The notes under the pieces were generated by a model. The model was not told the origin of the DNA. It ran no database searches and saw only the letters and a list, made by a program, of their open reading frames with translations. This document shows positions 39,736 to 48,281 of a stretch of DNA of 64,000 nt, piece by piece. This stretch comes from Xenorhabdus beddingii. Lineage in GTDB: Bacteria > Pseudomonadota > Gammaproteobacteria > Enterobacterales > Enterobacteriaceae. A program made the translations under genes and the position numbers. How positions within the stretch are numbered: the stretch's first letter is position 1; each line of letters begins with the position of its first letter. The stretch spans positions 1-64,000 of the forward strand of contig NZ_MUBK01000001.1 in NCBI RefSeq assembly GCF_002127545.1. Direction: 5' to 3'.

Positions 39736-40521
39736 TTAACAACTCCCCAACGCGGCACCACCATCGACAAGCAGTGTCGATAATGTCGTTTGACCGGATT
39801 CCTCACTAAGATAGAAGCAAACGGCAGCCGCAATTTCTTCTGGCGTAGCAATTTTGTGCAATGGAATACCAATACGGAATTGTTCCGGATTACCGTCTAA
39901 TGTGTAGTTTTTATCACTCTCTTTTTTCCACATGCTACGGAGCATAGATGTATCTGTGGAACCCGGGGCAACGACGTTACAACGGATACCAAAGGGAGCC
40001 ACTTCTAACCCAAGTGCATAAGTAAAGGCTTGTGCAGCCGCTTTCGAGGCGCAGTACGCAGCCATCGTTGCTCGTGGTACACGGGAAGCATTTGAAGCGA
40101 TGGTAACAATGCTGCCTTTTTTTTGTTCGGTCATATATCGGGTTGCAGCCTTACTGACATTGAACACTCCGGTCGCGTTGACGGCAATGGTATGATTCCA
40201 ATCAGCAATATCGGTGTTTTCAACAGACCCATGATGTAATGTTCCTGCGCCATTGACCAAATAACCCACCTGGCCGAGTCGGTTATTGATTGCAAGAAAG
40301 ACGTTGTCTATTTGCCGGGGGTCAGTGACATCTGCCGGAAAACCGGCAATCAATTGCGGATACTTCTTGTTCAAGTTGTCTACCCGGTCTTGCAGAATCT
40401 CTGCCTGATTATCAATGAGCGCTAATTTTAATCCCTGTGCTGCAAGCTGTTCCGCGATCGCTTCACCGATACCACCACATGCACCGGTAATAACCGCAAC
40501 GTAGTTTTTGTCAAAAGTCAT
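39736..40521 (-). CDS. dhbX: 2,3-dihydro-3-hydroxyanthranilate dehydrogenase, SDR family (DhbX)
   Basis: A 261-residue short-chain dehydrogenase related to EntA/DhbA. The Rossmann motif TGACGGIGEAIA, NGAG, catalytic Ser (TIASNAS) and YCASK are in place. It should oxidise the dihydro product of IcmX to 3-hydroxyanthranilate with NAD+. ATG 40521 is preceded by AGGAAA; the longer upstream reading frame has no good site. First gene of the minus-strand arm. Confidence 0.92.
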   Translation of the reverse strand: MTFDKNYVAVITGACGGIGEAIAEQLAAQGLKLALIDNQAEILQDRVDNLNKKYPQLIAGFPADVTDPRQIDNVFLAINNRLGQVGYLVNGAGTLHHGSVENTDIADWNHTIAVNATGVFNVSKAATRYMTEQKKGSIVTIASNASRVPRATMAAYCASKAAAQAFTYALGLEVAPFGIRCNVVAPGSTDTSMLRSMWKKESDKNYTLDGNPEQFRIGIPLHKIATPEEIAAAVCFYLSEESGQTTLSTLLVDGGAALGSC

Positions 40522-41174
40522 AATGTTTCCTGATTGATGTTCCATTGTTGAATAAGAGCAATCATCTGGGGCTGGTTTATAGAAAAGCATTATCTCGTTA
40601 TATTGGATTAATGGTGGTCGCGTTAGTCATTCTGCTTTTACAACAGGCAAAGCATCTTGACAGTATCAAGTTGGCTGCTGCCATTTCGGATTGAAATATC
40701 CAATATTTCCATCTCGTGAAGACTCTATTTCTGGTGAAAGATGAGTTAATAATCTTATCCGGTAATATAATATTTAATACCTCTACTCATTAAAAAAGAT
40801 AGAGGTATACACTCATTCACTCTAACTAAAAGAGCGTAAGTTATCACACACCCCTAGGTGCCGATTGTCAATTATTAAGTAAGGGGAACAATGAAAAACA
40901 ATTGCATCCGATTGTTTTTTAAATTCTTTTTTAGGTGTATCAAAAAAATAATAAGAAATGATTTTTTTTTGGGAAACTATTTGACTGTTTTACAGATTAC
41001 ACTGTAGACTTCGAATCGCTTACGTTTTTTTTAAAAAAATATAACTCAGAGGTATTAATTAATTCTTGATAGTTTATTCCGTTTAATACAGCGATTAAAC
41101 TCATTCTGTTACTTTAATTTTTATTGTCACTCTATTATTAATAGACCCTAGTTACGGCGCAAAGGGATATCTAC
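40522..41174. promoter_or_regulatory. Divergent control region between dhbX and npsA
   Basis: A 653-nt, very AT-rich spacer that must carry promoters for both arms. It contains the inverted repeat at 40777-40808 and long A and T tracts (40870-41060) of the kind bound by H-NS. No gene with a credible start was seen. H-NS and MarR control are inference. Confidence 0.6.
40777..40808. promoter_or_regulatory. Operator-like inverted repeat in the dhbX-npsA control region
   Basis: ATACCTCTA (40777-40785) and TAGAGGTAT (40800-40808) are perfect 9-bp arms, centre to centre 23 nt (about two helical turns). A site for the cluster MarR protein is one possibility; nothing in the sequence proves it. Confidence 0.45.
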
Positions 41175-42707
41175 ATGCCTAAATATGTTGAACAGTTAGG
41201 TGCGATACCAGATGTTTTATTTGAGGTAGTCACAAAATATTCAAATAAAACAGCCCTGATATTTAATTCAGAAACGTTATCATATCGTGATCTTTGGGAG
41301 CAGTCAGAAAAAATAGCCTCCGTTTTACAAAAAATAGGGATTAAAAAAAGCGATAAGGTTGCCGTCAAATTAACGCGCAGTCTGGAATTGTATTTGGTGA
41401 TGCTGGCCGTGATTCGAATGGGTGCGGTGCTCGTTCCCATCGGGAATAATAACCCTGAGCAATATGTGAACGAATGTATCAGCGTTGCCAATGCCAGCTT
41501 ATTAATTACAAATGGTGACAATGGTGACAATGTAAAGTCACCCGTCCGTTGTAGCGCCATCACTATTGAAGATCTGTTGTTGAAAGCAGAAACGTTAGAT
41601 TACGTCCCAATCGCATTTGAAACATTAGCGGCAACGGAACCAGTGATGATGCTCATGACGTCAGGTTCAACCGGTCAACCGAAGTGTGTCATTATCCGTC
41701 ATTGTGGTTTAACTCGTCTTGCCATTCCCGTCGAACAACTCGGAAATACCGATAATGATCGTTATTTGCAACTGGCAGACCCTTCATTTGCGGCGAGTGC
41801 CAATGAAATCTGGATGAGCCTTTTGACCGGAGCCACGCTGGTTGTTTACCCGCAGGATATGCCTGATTTGGCCACGCTCGATAACATCATCACTCACCAA
41901 CGTATTTCCATCCTTTTCCTTTCCGGCGGATTATTCAGGCTGTTTGTAGAAGTGTGTCCTGAAACGTTGCATAAACCTCACAGTGTCATTGTATCGGGTG
42001 ACTTTGTGAGCGCAGATTTATTTTTAACCGCAGCCAGAGCAGGCAACGGGCGTATATTCAACGGAATGGGCTGCACTGAAAATTCCGCCATTTCATCGAT
42101 TTATCATGTCTCCCCAACCACTGTTTTTGATAACGCCTCACCTGTTCCGATTGGCTTCCCGCTACCGCTTATCAAGATGGTTGTCCTTGATGATGACTTT
42201 AAGATTTGTGCCCCAGATGTTCCCGGGGAGCTCTGCATTGGGGGTGTGGGTCTTGCAGAAGGCTATTCAGACCCTGAGTTAACCCATAACCGTTTTGTTT
42301 GGTTGCATCTTAATGGCTGCCACCAGCGTTATTACCGTACTGATGACCGTGCTAAGAGTGATGAGTTTGGCAAAATTACCTTATTGGGGCGTGGTAGCCA
42401 CATAGGTAAAATTCGTGGTTTCAGGGTGGAAATCACAGGAATAGAACATGTACTCCGGGCACATCCACAAATAGATGATGTGATCATCATCGTAGAACAA
42501 ACGGCTAATGAACCTCGTTTACATGCCTGTTATCTGAGTAAATCAACCTCACTGCACGATACAGAACTGCGTGAGTTTCTTAACGCTCAATTACCGTCGT
42601 ATATGGTGCCTGAACGCTTTACACATTGTCATTCGTTACCGATGACAAAAAACGGCAAGCGCGATCGCATTCAATTAGTTCAACTTATTACCCATGGGAA
42701 TGCCTAA
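41175..42707 (+). CDS. npsA: 3-hydroxyanthranilate-adenylating enzyme NpsA
   Basis: A 510-residue stand-alone adenylation domain. Core motifs: A3 LMTSGSTGQPKCVI, A5 NGMGCTENS, A7 YRTDDRAKSD, A8 RGFRVEITGIEH and A10 TKNGKRDR with the catalytic Lys. At the place of the Asp that binds the alpha-amino group in amino-acid-activating domains the alignment has Ala (DPSFAASANEIW), as expected for an aryl acid. In tilimycin synthesis NpsA loads 3-hydroxyanthranilate onto ThdA. It overlaps or touches thdA. A 9-nt repeat codes NGDNGDN near residue 116. Confidence 0.92.
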   Translation: MPKYVEQLGAIPDVLFEVVTKYSNKTALIFNSETLSYRDLWEQSEKIASVLQKIGIKKSDKVAVKLTRSLELYLVMLAVIRMGAVLVPIGNNNPEQYVNECISVANASLLITNGDNGDNVKSPVRCSAITIEDLLLKAETLDYVPIAFETLAATEPVMMLMTSGSTGQPKCVIIRHCGLTRLAIPVEQLGNTDNDRYLQLADPSFAASANEIWMSLLTGATLVVYPQDMPDLATLDNIITHQRISILFLSGGLFRLFVEVCPETLHKPHSVIVSGDFVSADLFLTAARAGNGRIFNGMGCTENSAISSIYHVSPTTVFDNASPVPIGFPLPLIKMVVLDDDFKICAPDVPGELCIGGVGLAEGYSDPELTHNRFVWLHLNGCHQRYYRTDDRAKSDEFGKITLLGRGSHIGKIRGFRVEITGIEHVLRAHPQIDDVIIIVEQTANEPRLHACYLSKSTSLHDTELREFLNAQLPSYMVPERFTHCHSLPMTKNGKRDRIQLVQLITHGNA

Positions 42708-42708
42708 A

Positions 42709-42933
42709 ATGGAAAATGGTGTACAAACAAAAATTTTATTAATTTGGGAAGACATTATTGGAAGCAAAAACGTAGATCCTGCGACGCCTTTTTTAGAGCA
42801 GGGAGCTAATTCCCTCCATCTCATCAAGTTGGCGGCCCTTGTCAGCAAAGAATTGAATACTCCTGTTTCGTCTGGCGAAGTATTTTTGGCAGGTAATATT
42901 AATGCGTTAGCAAATAATCTGACCAACGCTTAA
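42709..42933 (+). CDS. thdA: Stand-alone peptidyl/aryl carrier protein ThdA
   Basis: A carrier protein of 74-79 residues with the phosphopantetheine serine in FLEQGANSLHLIKLAALV. It should carry 3-hydroxyanthranilate between NpsA and the condensation domain of NpsB. ATG 42709 lies 1 nt after the npsA stop with GGGA about 8 nt upstream; in-frame ATGs at 42694 and 42700 inside npsA are alternatives. Needs activation by a phosphopantetheinyl transferase encoded elsewhere. Confidence 0.92.
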   Translation: MENGVQTKILLIWEDIIGSKNVDPATPFLEQGANSLHLIKLAALVSKELNTPVSSGEVFLAGNINALANNLTNA

Positions 42934-42944
42934 AGCGCGCTTTT

Positions 42945-42975
42945 ATATCCATGGATTTCAAGTTACTGCACAGCC
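42945..42975 (+). repeat. Dispersed intergenic repeat, copy 2 (inside the nps operon)
   Basis: ATATCCATGGATTTCAAG followed by TTACTGCACAGCC, related to 25881-25914 and 61326-61353. It fills part of the 87-nt gap between thdA and npsB. Confidence 0.65.
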
Positions 42976-43020
42976 AAAAAAACAACTTAAAAAAATAACG
43001 GGAATATTCGGAGAAAAGAG

Positions 43021-46000
43021 ATGCATAACGAGACATTATACAATGCCGTCAAGGATACGTTAGACCACCATTTGAAACAGTATGATGAAAACAAACTAAA
43101 CGCCCTTTCCATCACAGAAGCCCGTCAATGTGCAAACTTGTTATCCGAATTTTTGAATACCCGTGTGAATGCACAAGATATCCAGTCTTCGTTCTCGATA
43201 CATAACTTAGTTGAGCTTTTAATTTGCAAGGCGCCTGAGTTAAATGACCGAACTTACCTGCCTGGTACATACGGGCAAAAAGGGATATGGTTACTGACCC
43301 AAACGTTAAGTCAGCCTGAAAGTTATAATGTCCCGCTGCTTGTAGAAATCAGTGCAACCCTGGATAGTCGTTTACTGGAAAGGGCATTGAATCAACTTAT
43401 CGAAATTAATCCTATTTTACGCACTCGCTTTGCCTTTAATCAAAGTCAGCTTTATCAAGTCATAGAACCTACTTATCACTTTAATATTGTTCAGGTAAGT
43501 CTCGATAACCTCTCTCAACCAGAAAACGTGATCAGGAATATGTCCGCCAGACAATATGACCTGGCGAATGGTCCGTTGTTCGATATTTGTCTGATAACAA
43601 CCGGTTCGGAACGCTGCTGGTTGGCATGTTGTTTTCATCATATTATTGTTGATGCTCCTTCAGTGCGCATTATCTTAAGAGAGCTTCTCCAATGCTATTC
43701 CCATTTGACTGAATATGGGGAATACAGCACGCGAGTGACGAGCGCCAATTATTTAAAGTTTACTCAATGGCAAAAAGAACTGTTGGTCAGACCTGAAACG
43801 GCGGCCATGAAAGATTACTGGAAGAAAGTGCTGACACCTTATCCTCCTATGATAGACCTCCCCGTTGATCACTCCCGAAAAGAATGTAAAGGCATTAAAG
43901 CCGGTTATTATCCTATAAAACTGGCTCATGCTGATGAATTGAGGATATCAAAACAAGCACAAAAACTTGCCATGACACCGTTCATGTACATGACCCTATG
44001 CTGGCAATTTCTATTACATCGTTTATCCGGTCAAAAAGATATCACTATAGGTATTCCATTTACACTCAGGGATCAAAGTGAATTTGAAGAAACCATCGGG
44101 TATCTGATCAATACCCTACCTTTTAGATCCTATTTAGACCCAGATATTACGGTGAATCAATTTGCAGCATCAGTTCGTGATCGTTTTATAGAGTCCCACC
44201 TCAACAAACAATTACCCTTTGGGGAGATTGTCGCCAGTACCAACCAAAGCAGTGGGTCAGGTCACCCGATCTTTCAAACCCTGCTGGTCATGCCCGATAC
44301 CAAAGATGATGCTTTCCAGAACCTCCCATTCTCAGTGAAACTCACTGAACAATATGGTCAAGCCGCCAAATACGACCTGACTTTATTTATTGAAATGGGT
44401 CAATCTCATCAATTAGTCATGGAATTTAATGCCGAACTGTTCGAAGAAAGCACAATACAGTATTGGCTGGAACTTTATAAACAGAGTGTTTTGCAGATGG
44501 GGGAATGGGGTGACAAAACACTCGGTGAAATTGATCTGCTTACGCAAAATGCACAATTGGCTCTCTCGCAGCGTTCAAGCATGCCACTCGCGGGCGCAGG
44601 TTATCAATGTTTTATCAGCGAGATAGAAAGATACACGAAAGCGCATCCGAACAATATCGCGTTAATGACACGTCACGGCCAATGGTCATATGAATGGTTG
44701 GATCATCGTTCCAACCAACTCGCTCACTTCCTGTATACGCATTATGGGGTCAGTGTTGGTTCTCGGGTAGGATTATTGTTAGAGAGAAACGCAGATTCTA
44801 TCGCTTCTTTGTTGGCGGTGTTGAAAACCGGCGCATCATATGTTCCCGTTGACCCCGATTACCCGCAGGAACGCATTGAATATATGCTTAAAGATGCAGC
44901 CGTGGATTGTCTGATCACTACGGGTGCGGTACACAAACTCGTTGCTTCATTAGCAACACACATTCCCCAAATAGTGTTAGATGATACGGTATCCGTACAG
45001 CGTGTTAATTGGCAATCAGTACAACGACAGCCCGATGATGAGCTTTATATCATTTACACTTCAGGTTCTACCGGGCAACCCAAAGGGGTACGTTTACTGA
45101 ATAAAACGTTATCCAATCTTCTATCGTGGCAAAAAAACGTAACCGTCTGTGGTGAAGGAGACTGCACCCTGCATTATATGTCGCTGTCTTTTGACGTTTC
45201 TGTTCAAGAAATTTTTGGCACATTATGTACCGGGGGAAAATTATACATTTCAGATGAAGAGGAACGTAAAGACCTACATCATCTTCAGGGCGTCATTGAA
45301 TTGAATAGCATTCGTCGGGCCTATTTTCCCTATGTGGCATTGCAACACTTGGCCCAATTAACGGTGATGAACGAATGCAGACTTCATACGCTTGATGAGG
45401 TTTATTCAACTGGCGAACAGTTGGTTCTCACATCTGACATTAAACAGATGTTCAATCATCACCGGAGGCTAATTAACCTGTATGGCCCATCAGAGAGTCA
45501 TGTTTGCTCTGCTTATATCCTGCCGACAGACACCTCTGCATGGGGGGATGCTGCTTCAATCGGCTACCCGTTACCTGGTTTTACTCTGCTTGCATTAGAC
45601 AAATCTGGGCGCATGGTTCCCGCCGGCGTAGCCGGGGAACTTTGGATCCTCAGTGATTTTCTCTCTCCGGGTTATCACAATAAACATAATGAAACCCAAA
45701 CACGTTTTTTTACCCGTAGCTGGCCAGGTGCATTGAGCCAACATGCTTATAAATCAGGTGACTTGATTAAGTTAGAGCATAATGACACGCTTACCTACCT
45801 TGGCCGTATAGATAACCAATTAAAAATTCGTGGATTCAGGATTGAGCCATCCGAGGTAGAAGCCGTACTCAATGCATTTGATGGAGTCAAAGTCTCTGCT
45901 GTCATTGGAAAAGAAATATCAGCGGGAAATAGGCAATTAGTCGCTTTCGTCGCGACAGCCGTTTCCTTGCATAGTCGGACGCTGTTAGAGAAATTGCGCG

Positions 46001-47571
46001 ACTACTTACCGGATTACATGATCCCCAGTGAACTCGTTTTTTTACCTGACTTACCCACAACCCCCAGTGGTAAAATCGATCGAAAAGCACTGCATCACAT
46101 TGATATCAAAAATAAATATGACGTAACATCAGACAGTTATGAAAAAGTATTCACTAACACTGAACAAACAATAAAATTACTGTGGCAACAAATTTTCCCG
46201 AATCAGCACATTAAAGTCAAAGATGACTTTTTTACTATCGGCGGACATTCATTATTAGCAACACAATTAGTTTACTTACTGCGTAAACAATTTAACGCCG
46301 ACTTTCCTCTTAAATTATTATTCAACAACCCCACGTTACGAGATATGGCGGCTTCCGTTGATAGCGTTCTGACCAACGGAAAACGGTCGAGTCATGACAT
46401 TGAGAAAACATTTATTCATGATGCCACTGTTCCACATGACTGGACTTACGTTCAGAGAACGAGTGTATCCGAAAGCGGAAATGTGTTACTCACAGGTGCT
46501 ACCGGTTTTCTGGGCATCTATTTACTGCGCTCTTTATTATCCCAATTGACGGGTGATATTTTTTGTTTAATCAGAGCAAAAGATATCGGTGCTGGTCTTG
46601 CCCGGGTAAAAGAAAATGCACAGAGATACGGGATCGAATATGACATCGATTTTTCGCGCATTAAAATTATTATTGGTGATGTGGCTAAGAAAAATTTGGG
46701 TTTAACCGAGCAAGAATATCAGTCCTTATCAGAAAGGGTTTCGAAGGTATATCACTGTGCCGCCCACATTAATTTCGTTCTTCCCTATCGCTCTGTTAAG
46801 GGAACAAATGTCGATGGGATCGTAGAAATCATTCATTTTTGCTGCCATTACGCCCATAAAAAACTCGAATACATTTCAACGATTGCTGTATTTGCGCCAG
46901 ATTATCCTCACCAACCGATCACAGAAAACAGTCTCCCTGATTATCCACATTCGTTGTCCATTGGTTACACCCAAAGTAAATGGGTAGCCGAACAGTATGT
47001 GCAGGACGCCCGATCTCAAGGGGTCGATATCAATATTTACCGAATAGGCCGCATATCGGGTGATAGTATGACTGGGGCATGTCAAGAAGATGATTTCTTA
47101 TGGCGCCAGATTAAAAGTTTTATTCAAATGAGAGCAGCCCCCTTTCCCGAATTATTGGCTACTGACCTGTTACCTGTTGATTTTGTCGCTCAGGCGATCG
47201 TCGCGTTATCGACGTCCAAAAAGAGTGGCCATAATTTTCACTTATTCCACCCTAAAAGTACGAATTTCACACCAATCTATCAAGCCATCGAACAAACGGG
47301 ACATGATATTGAAATTGTTTCTGAATCTAAGTGGTTAGAAAAACTAGAACAGATGGTGGTTGATGGGCATGACGTGGCTTTGGGGTCATTGATTCATCTT
47401 TTCAAAGAAGATGTTTTGAATATCGGTGATCACCTCTATAACAATCAAATCACATGTAAAGCCATTAAAACGTTTGGATTAGATTTTCCAAATATCAATG
47501 TAGAAACGTTCAAAAAATTGATTGGTTATTTTATGGATAAAGAGATCATCAATAACCCTAAAAATGAATGA
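43021..47571 (+). CDS. npsB: NRPS NpsB (condensation-adenylation-thiolation-reductase)
   Basis: A 1516-residue module. Residues 1-70 look like a decayed carrier-type domain; the condensation domain has HHIIVDA at 206-212; the adenylation domain runs about 530-1030 with YTSGSTGQPKG near 675 and Lys1018; the carrier serine is Ser1077 (GGHSLL); the terminal reductase has GATGFLG at 1159-1165 and Tyr1316/Lys1320. My hand-read specificity residues are D725 V726 Q729 Y768 Y795 T797 L820 V828 C829, starting DVQ as in proline-activating domains. Expected reaction: join 3-hydroxyanthranilate to proline, release the aldehyde with NADPH, then spontaneous ring closure. Confidence 0.93.
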   Translation: MHNETLYNAVKDTLDHHLKQYDENKLNALSITEARQCANLLSEFLNTRVNAQDIQSSFSIHNLVELLICKAPELNDRTYLPGTYGQKGIWLLTQTLSQPESYNVPLLVEISATLDSRLLERALNQLIEINPILRTRFAFNQSQLYQVIEPTYHFNIVQVSLDNLSQPENVIRNMSARQYDLANGPLFDICLITTGSERCWLACCFHHIIVDAPSVRIILRELLQCYSHLTEYGEYSTRVTSANYLKFTQWQKELLVRPETAAMKDYWKKVLTPYPPMIDLPVDHSRKECKGIKAGYYPIKLAHADELRISKQAQKLAMTPFMYMTLCWQFLLHRLSGQKDITIGIPFTLRDQSEFEETIGYLINTLPFRSYLDPDITVNQFAASVRDRFIESHLNKQLPFGEIVASTNQSSGSGHPIFQTLLVMPDTKDDAFQNLPFSVKLTEQYGQAAKYDLTLFIEMGQSHQLVMEFNAELFEESTIQYWLELYKQSVLQMGEWGDKTLGEIDLLTQNAQLALSQRSSMPLAGAGYQCFISEIERYTKAHPNNIALMTRHGQWSYEWLDHRSNQLAHFLYTHYGVSVGSRVGLLLERNADSIASLLAVLKTGASYVPVDPDYPQERIEYMLKDAAVDCLITTGAVHKLVASLATHIPQIVLDDTVSVQRVNWQSVQRQPDDELYIIYTSGSTGQPKGVRLLNKTLSNLLSWQKNVTVCGEGDCTLHYMSLSFDVSVQEIFGTLCTGGKLYISDEEERKDLHHLQGVIELNSIRRAYFPYVALQHLAQLTVMNECRLHTLDEVYSTGEQLVLTSDIKQMFNHHRRLINLYGPSESHVCSAYILPTDTSAWGDAASIGYPLPGFTLLALDKSGRMVPAGVAGELWILSDFLSPGYHNKHNETQTRFFTRSWPGALSQHAYKSGDLIKLEHNDTLTYLGRIDNQLKIRGFRIEPSEVEAVLNAFDGVKVSAVIGKEISAGNRQLVAFVATAVSLHSRTLLEKLRDYLPDYMIPSELVFLPDLPTTPSGKIDRKALHHIDIKNKYDVTSDSYEKVFTNTEQTIKLLWQQIFPNQHIKVKDDFFTIGGHSLLATQLVYLLRKQFNADFPLKLLFNNPTLRDMAASVDSVLTNGKRSSHDIEKTFIHDATVPHDWTYVQRTSVSESGNVLLTGATGFLGIYLLRSLLSQLTGDIFCLIRAKDIGAGLARVKENAQRYGIEYDIDFSRIKIIIGDVAKKNLGLTEQEYQSLSERVSKVYHCAAHINFVLPYRSVKGTNVDGIVEIIHFCCHYAHKKLEYISTIAVFAPDYPHQPITENSLPDYPHSLSIGYTQSKWVAEQYVQDARSQGVDINIYRIGRISGDSMTGACQEDDFLWRQIKSFIQMRAAPFPELLATDLLPVDFVAQAIVALSTSKKSGHNFHLFHPKSTNFTPIYQAIEQTGHDIEIVSESKWLEKLEQMVVDGHDVALGSLIHLFKEDVLNIGDHLYNNQITCKAIKTFGLDFPNINVETFKKLIGYFMDKEIINNPKNE

Positions 47572-47580
47572 GGATAAATA

Positions 47581-47976
47581 ATGCTTAATCTCGTGTTCAA
47601 CAGATATATAGATGCCGTTATCGAAAAGTCACCATCAAAGTTGGCTTCTTTGTTCCATGACGAAGGTATTTTAAAACTCCCTTTTCGTACCACTCGGGAT
47701 ATTATTGAGGGTAAATCACATATACATGAACATTATTCAGAAAGTTTTGGTCAGGCACCTTTAATCTTTACATCCGTTCAGGATGTAAAAATGTACCCAA
47801 CCAACAATCCTGATACTTTTATTGTTGAATATCGTCTGAATGGTAAAACATTACCGCATGAAAAAGATTTTTATTGTTTATATATTAATGTATTTGAACT
47901 CATAAACGATAAAATTAAAGCATTGCATGATTATGAAGATGTTCTTAACAGAAATAATATATTCTCTGATCACTAA
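47581..47976 (+). CDS. NTF2/SnoaL-fold protein of the nps operon
   Basis: A 131-residue protein with the small NTF2-like layout: N-terminal helices YIDAVIEKSPSKLASLFHDEGILKLPF, then GKSHIHEHYSESFGQAP and beta strands DTFIVEYRLNGKTL and YINVFELINDKIKALHDYED. PhzA/PhzB of phenazine synthesis and SnoaL cyclases share this fold. It starts 9 nt after npsB with GAGGAT upstream, so it is co-transcribed. I do not recall it from the described Klebsiella cluster. A role in cyclisation, hydrolysis or protection of the product is possible but not shown. Confidence 0.8.
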   Translation: MLNLVFNRYIDAVIEKSPSKLASLFHDEGILKLPFRTTRDIIEGKSHIHEHYSESFGQAPLIFTSVQDVKMYPTNNPDTFIVEYRLNGKTLPHEKDFYCLYINVFELINDKIKALHDYEDVLNRNNIFSDH

Positions 47977-48006
47977 ATAACAATTCAAAATTGTAGATTT
48001 CTCTGC

Positions 48007-48033
48007 ACTACTCCTTGCTATGCAAGGAGTAGT
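48007..48033 (+). terminator. Perfect hairpin after the nps operon
   Basis: ACTACTCCTTGC and GCAAGGAGTAGT form a perfect 12-bp stem with a 3-nt loop, 30 nt after the SnoaL-like gene. No T-run follows, so termination may be factor-assisted. The remainder of the spacer to 48281 holds the marR promoter region and the 14-nt repeats. Confidence 0.65.
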
Positions 48034-48234
48034 CACTCGTCATGGCAGAGTGTATCGTTATTCATCTGGTATACCTGACGAGTGGGGAAAACGCATCAAT
48101 ATATAATGAATATGTACATGCCGTGAGGTTAAAAAACCGCCTTTAAGCCGGGTACTTATTTAAACGTTTGTCATCACCTTATCCGTGTATAATAGATAAA
48201 GTAAAATATGGCGATTTTACAGCTATAAGCAAAT

Positions 48235-48276
48235 ACCACTTTAAGCACATTACTTTAAGAACATTACCTTAAGAAA
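48235..48276 (+). repeat. Three tandem 14-nt repeats just before marR
   Basis: ACCACTTTAAGCAC, ATTACTTTAAGAAC and ATTACCTTAAGAAA run head to tail and end 5 nt before the marR start codon. Each carries a CTTTAAG/CCTTAAG core. They occupy the place of the ribosome binding site, and no clear purine-rich site is otherwise seen. Confidence 0.75.
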
Positions 48277-48281
48277 ATCGT

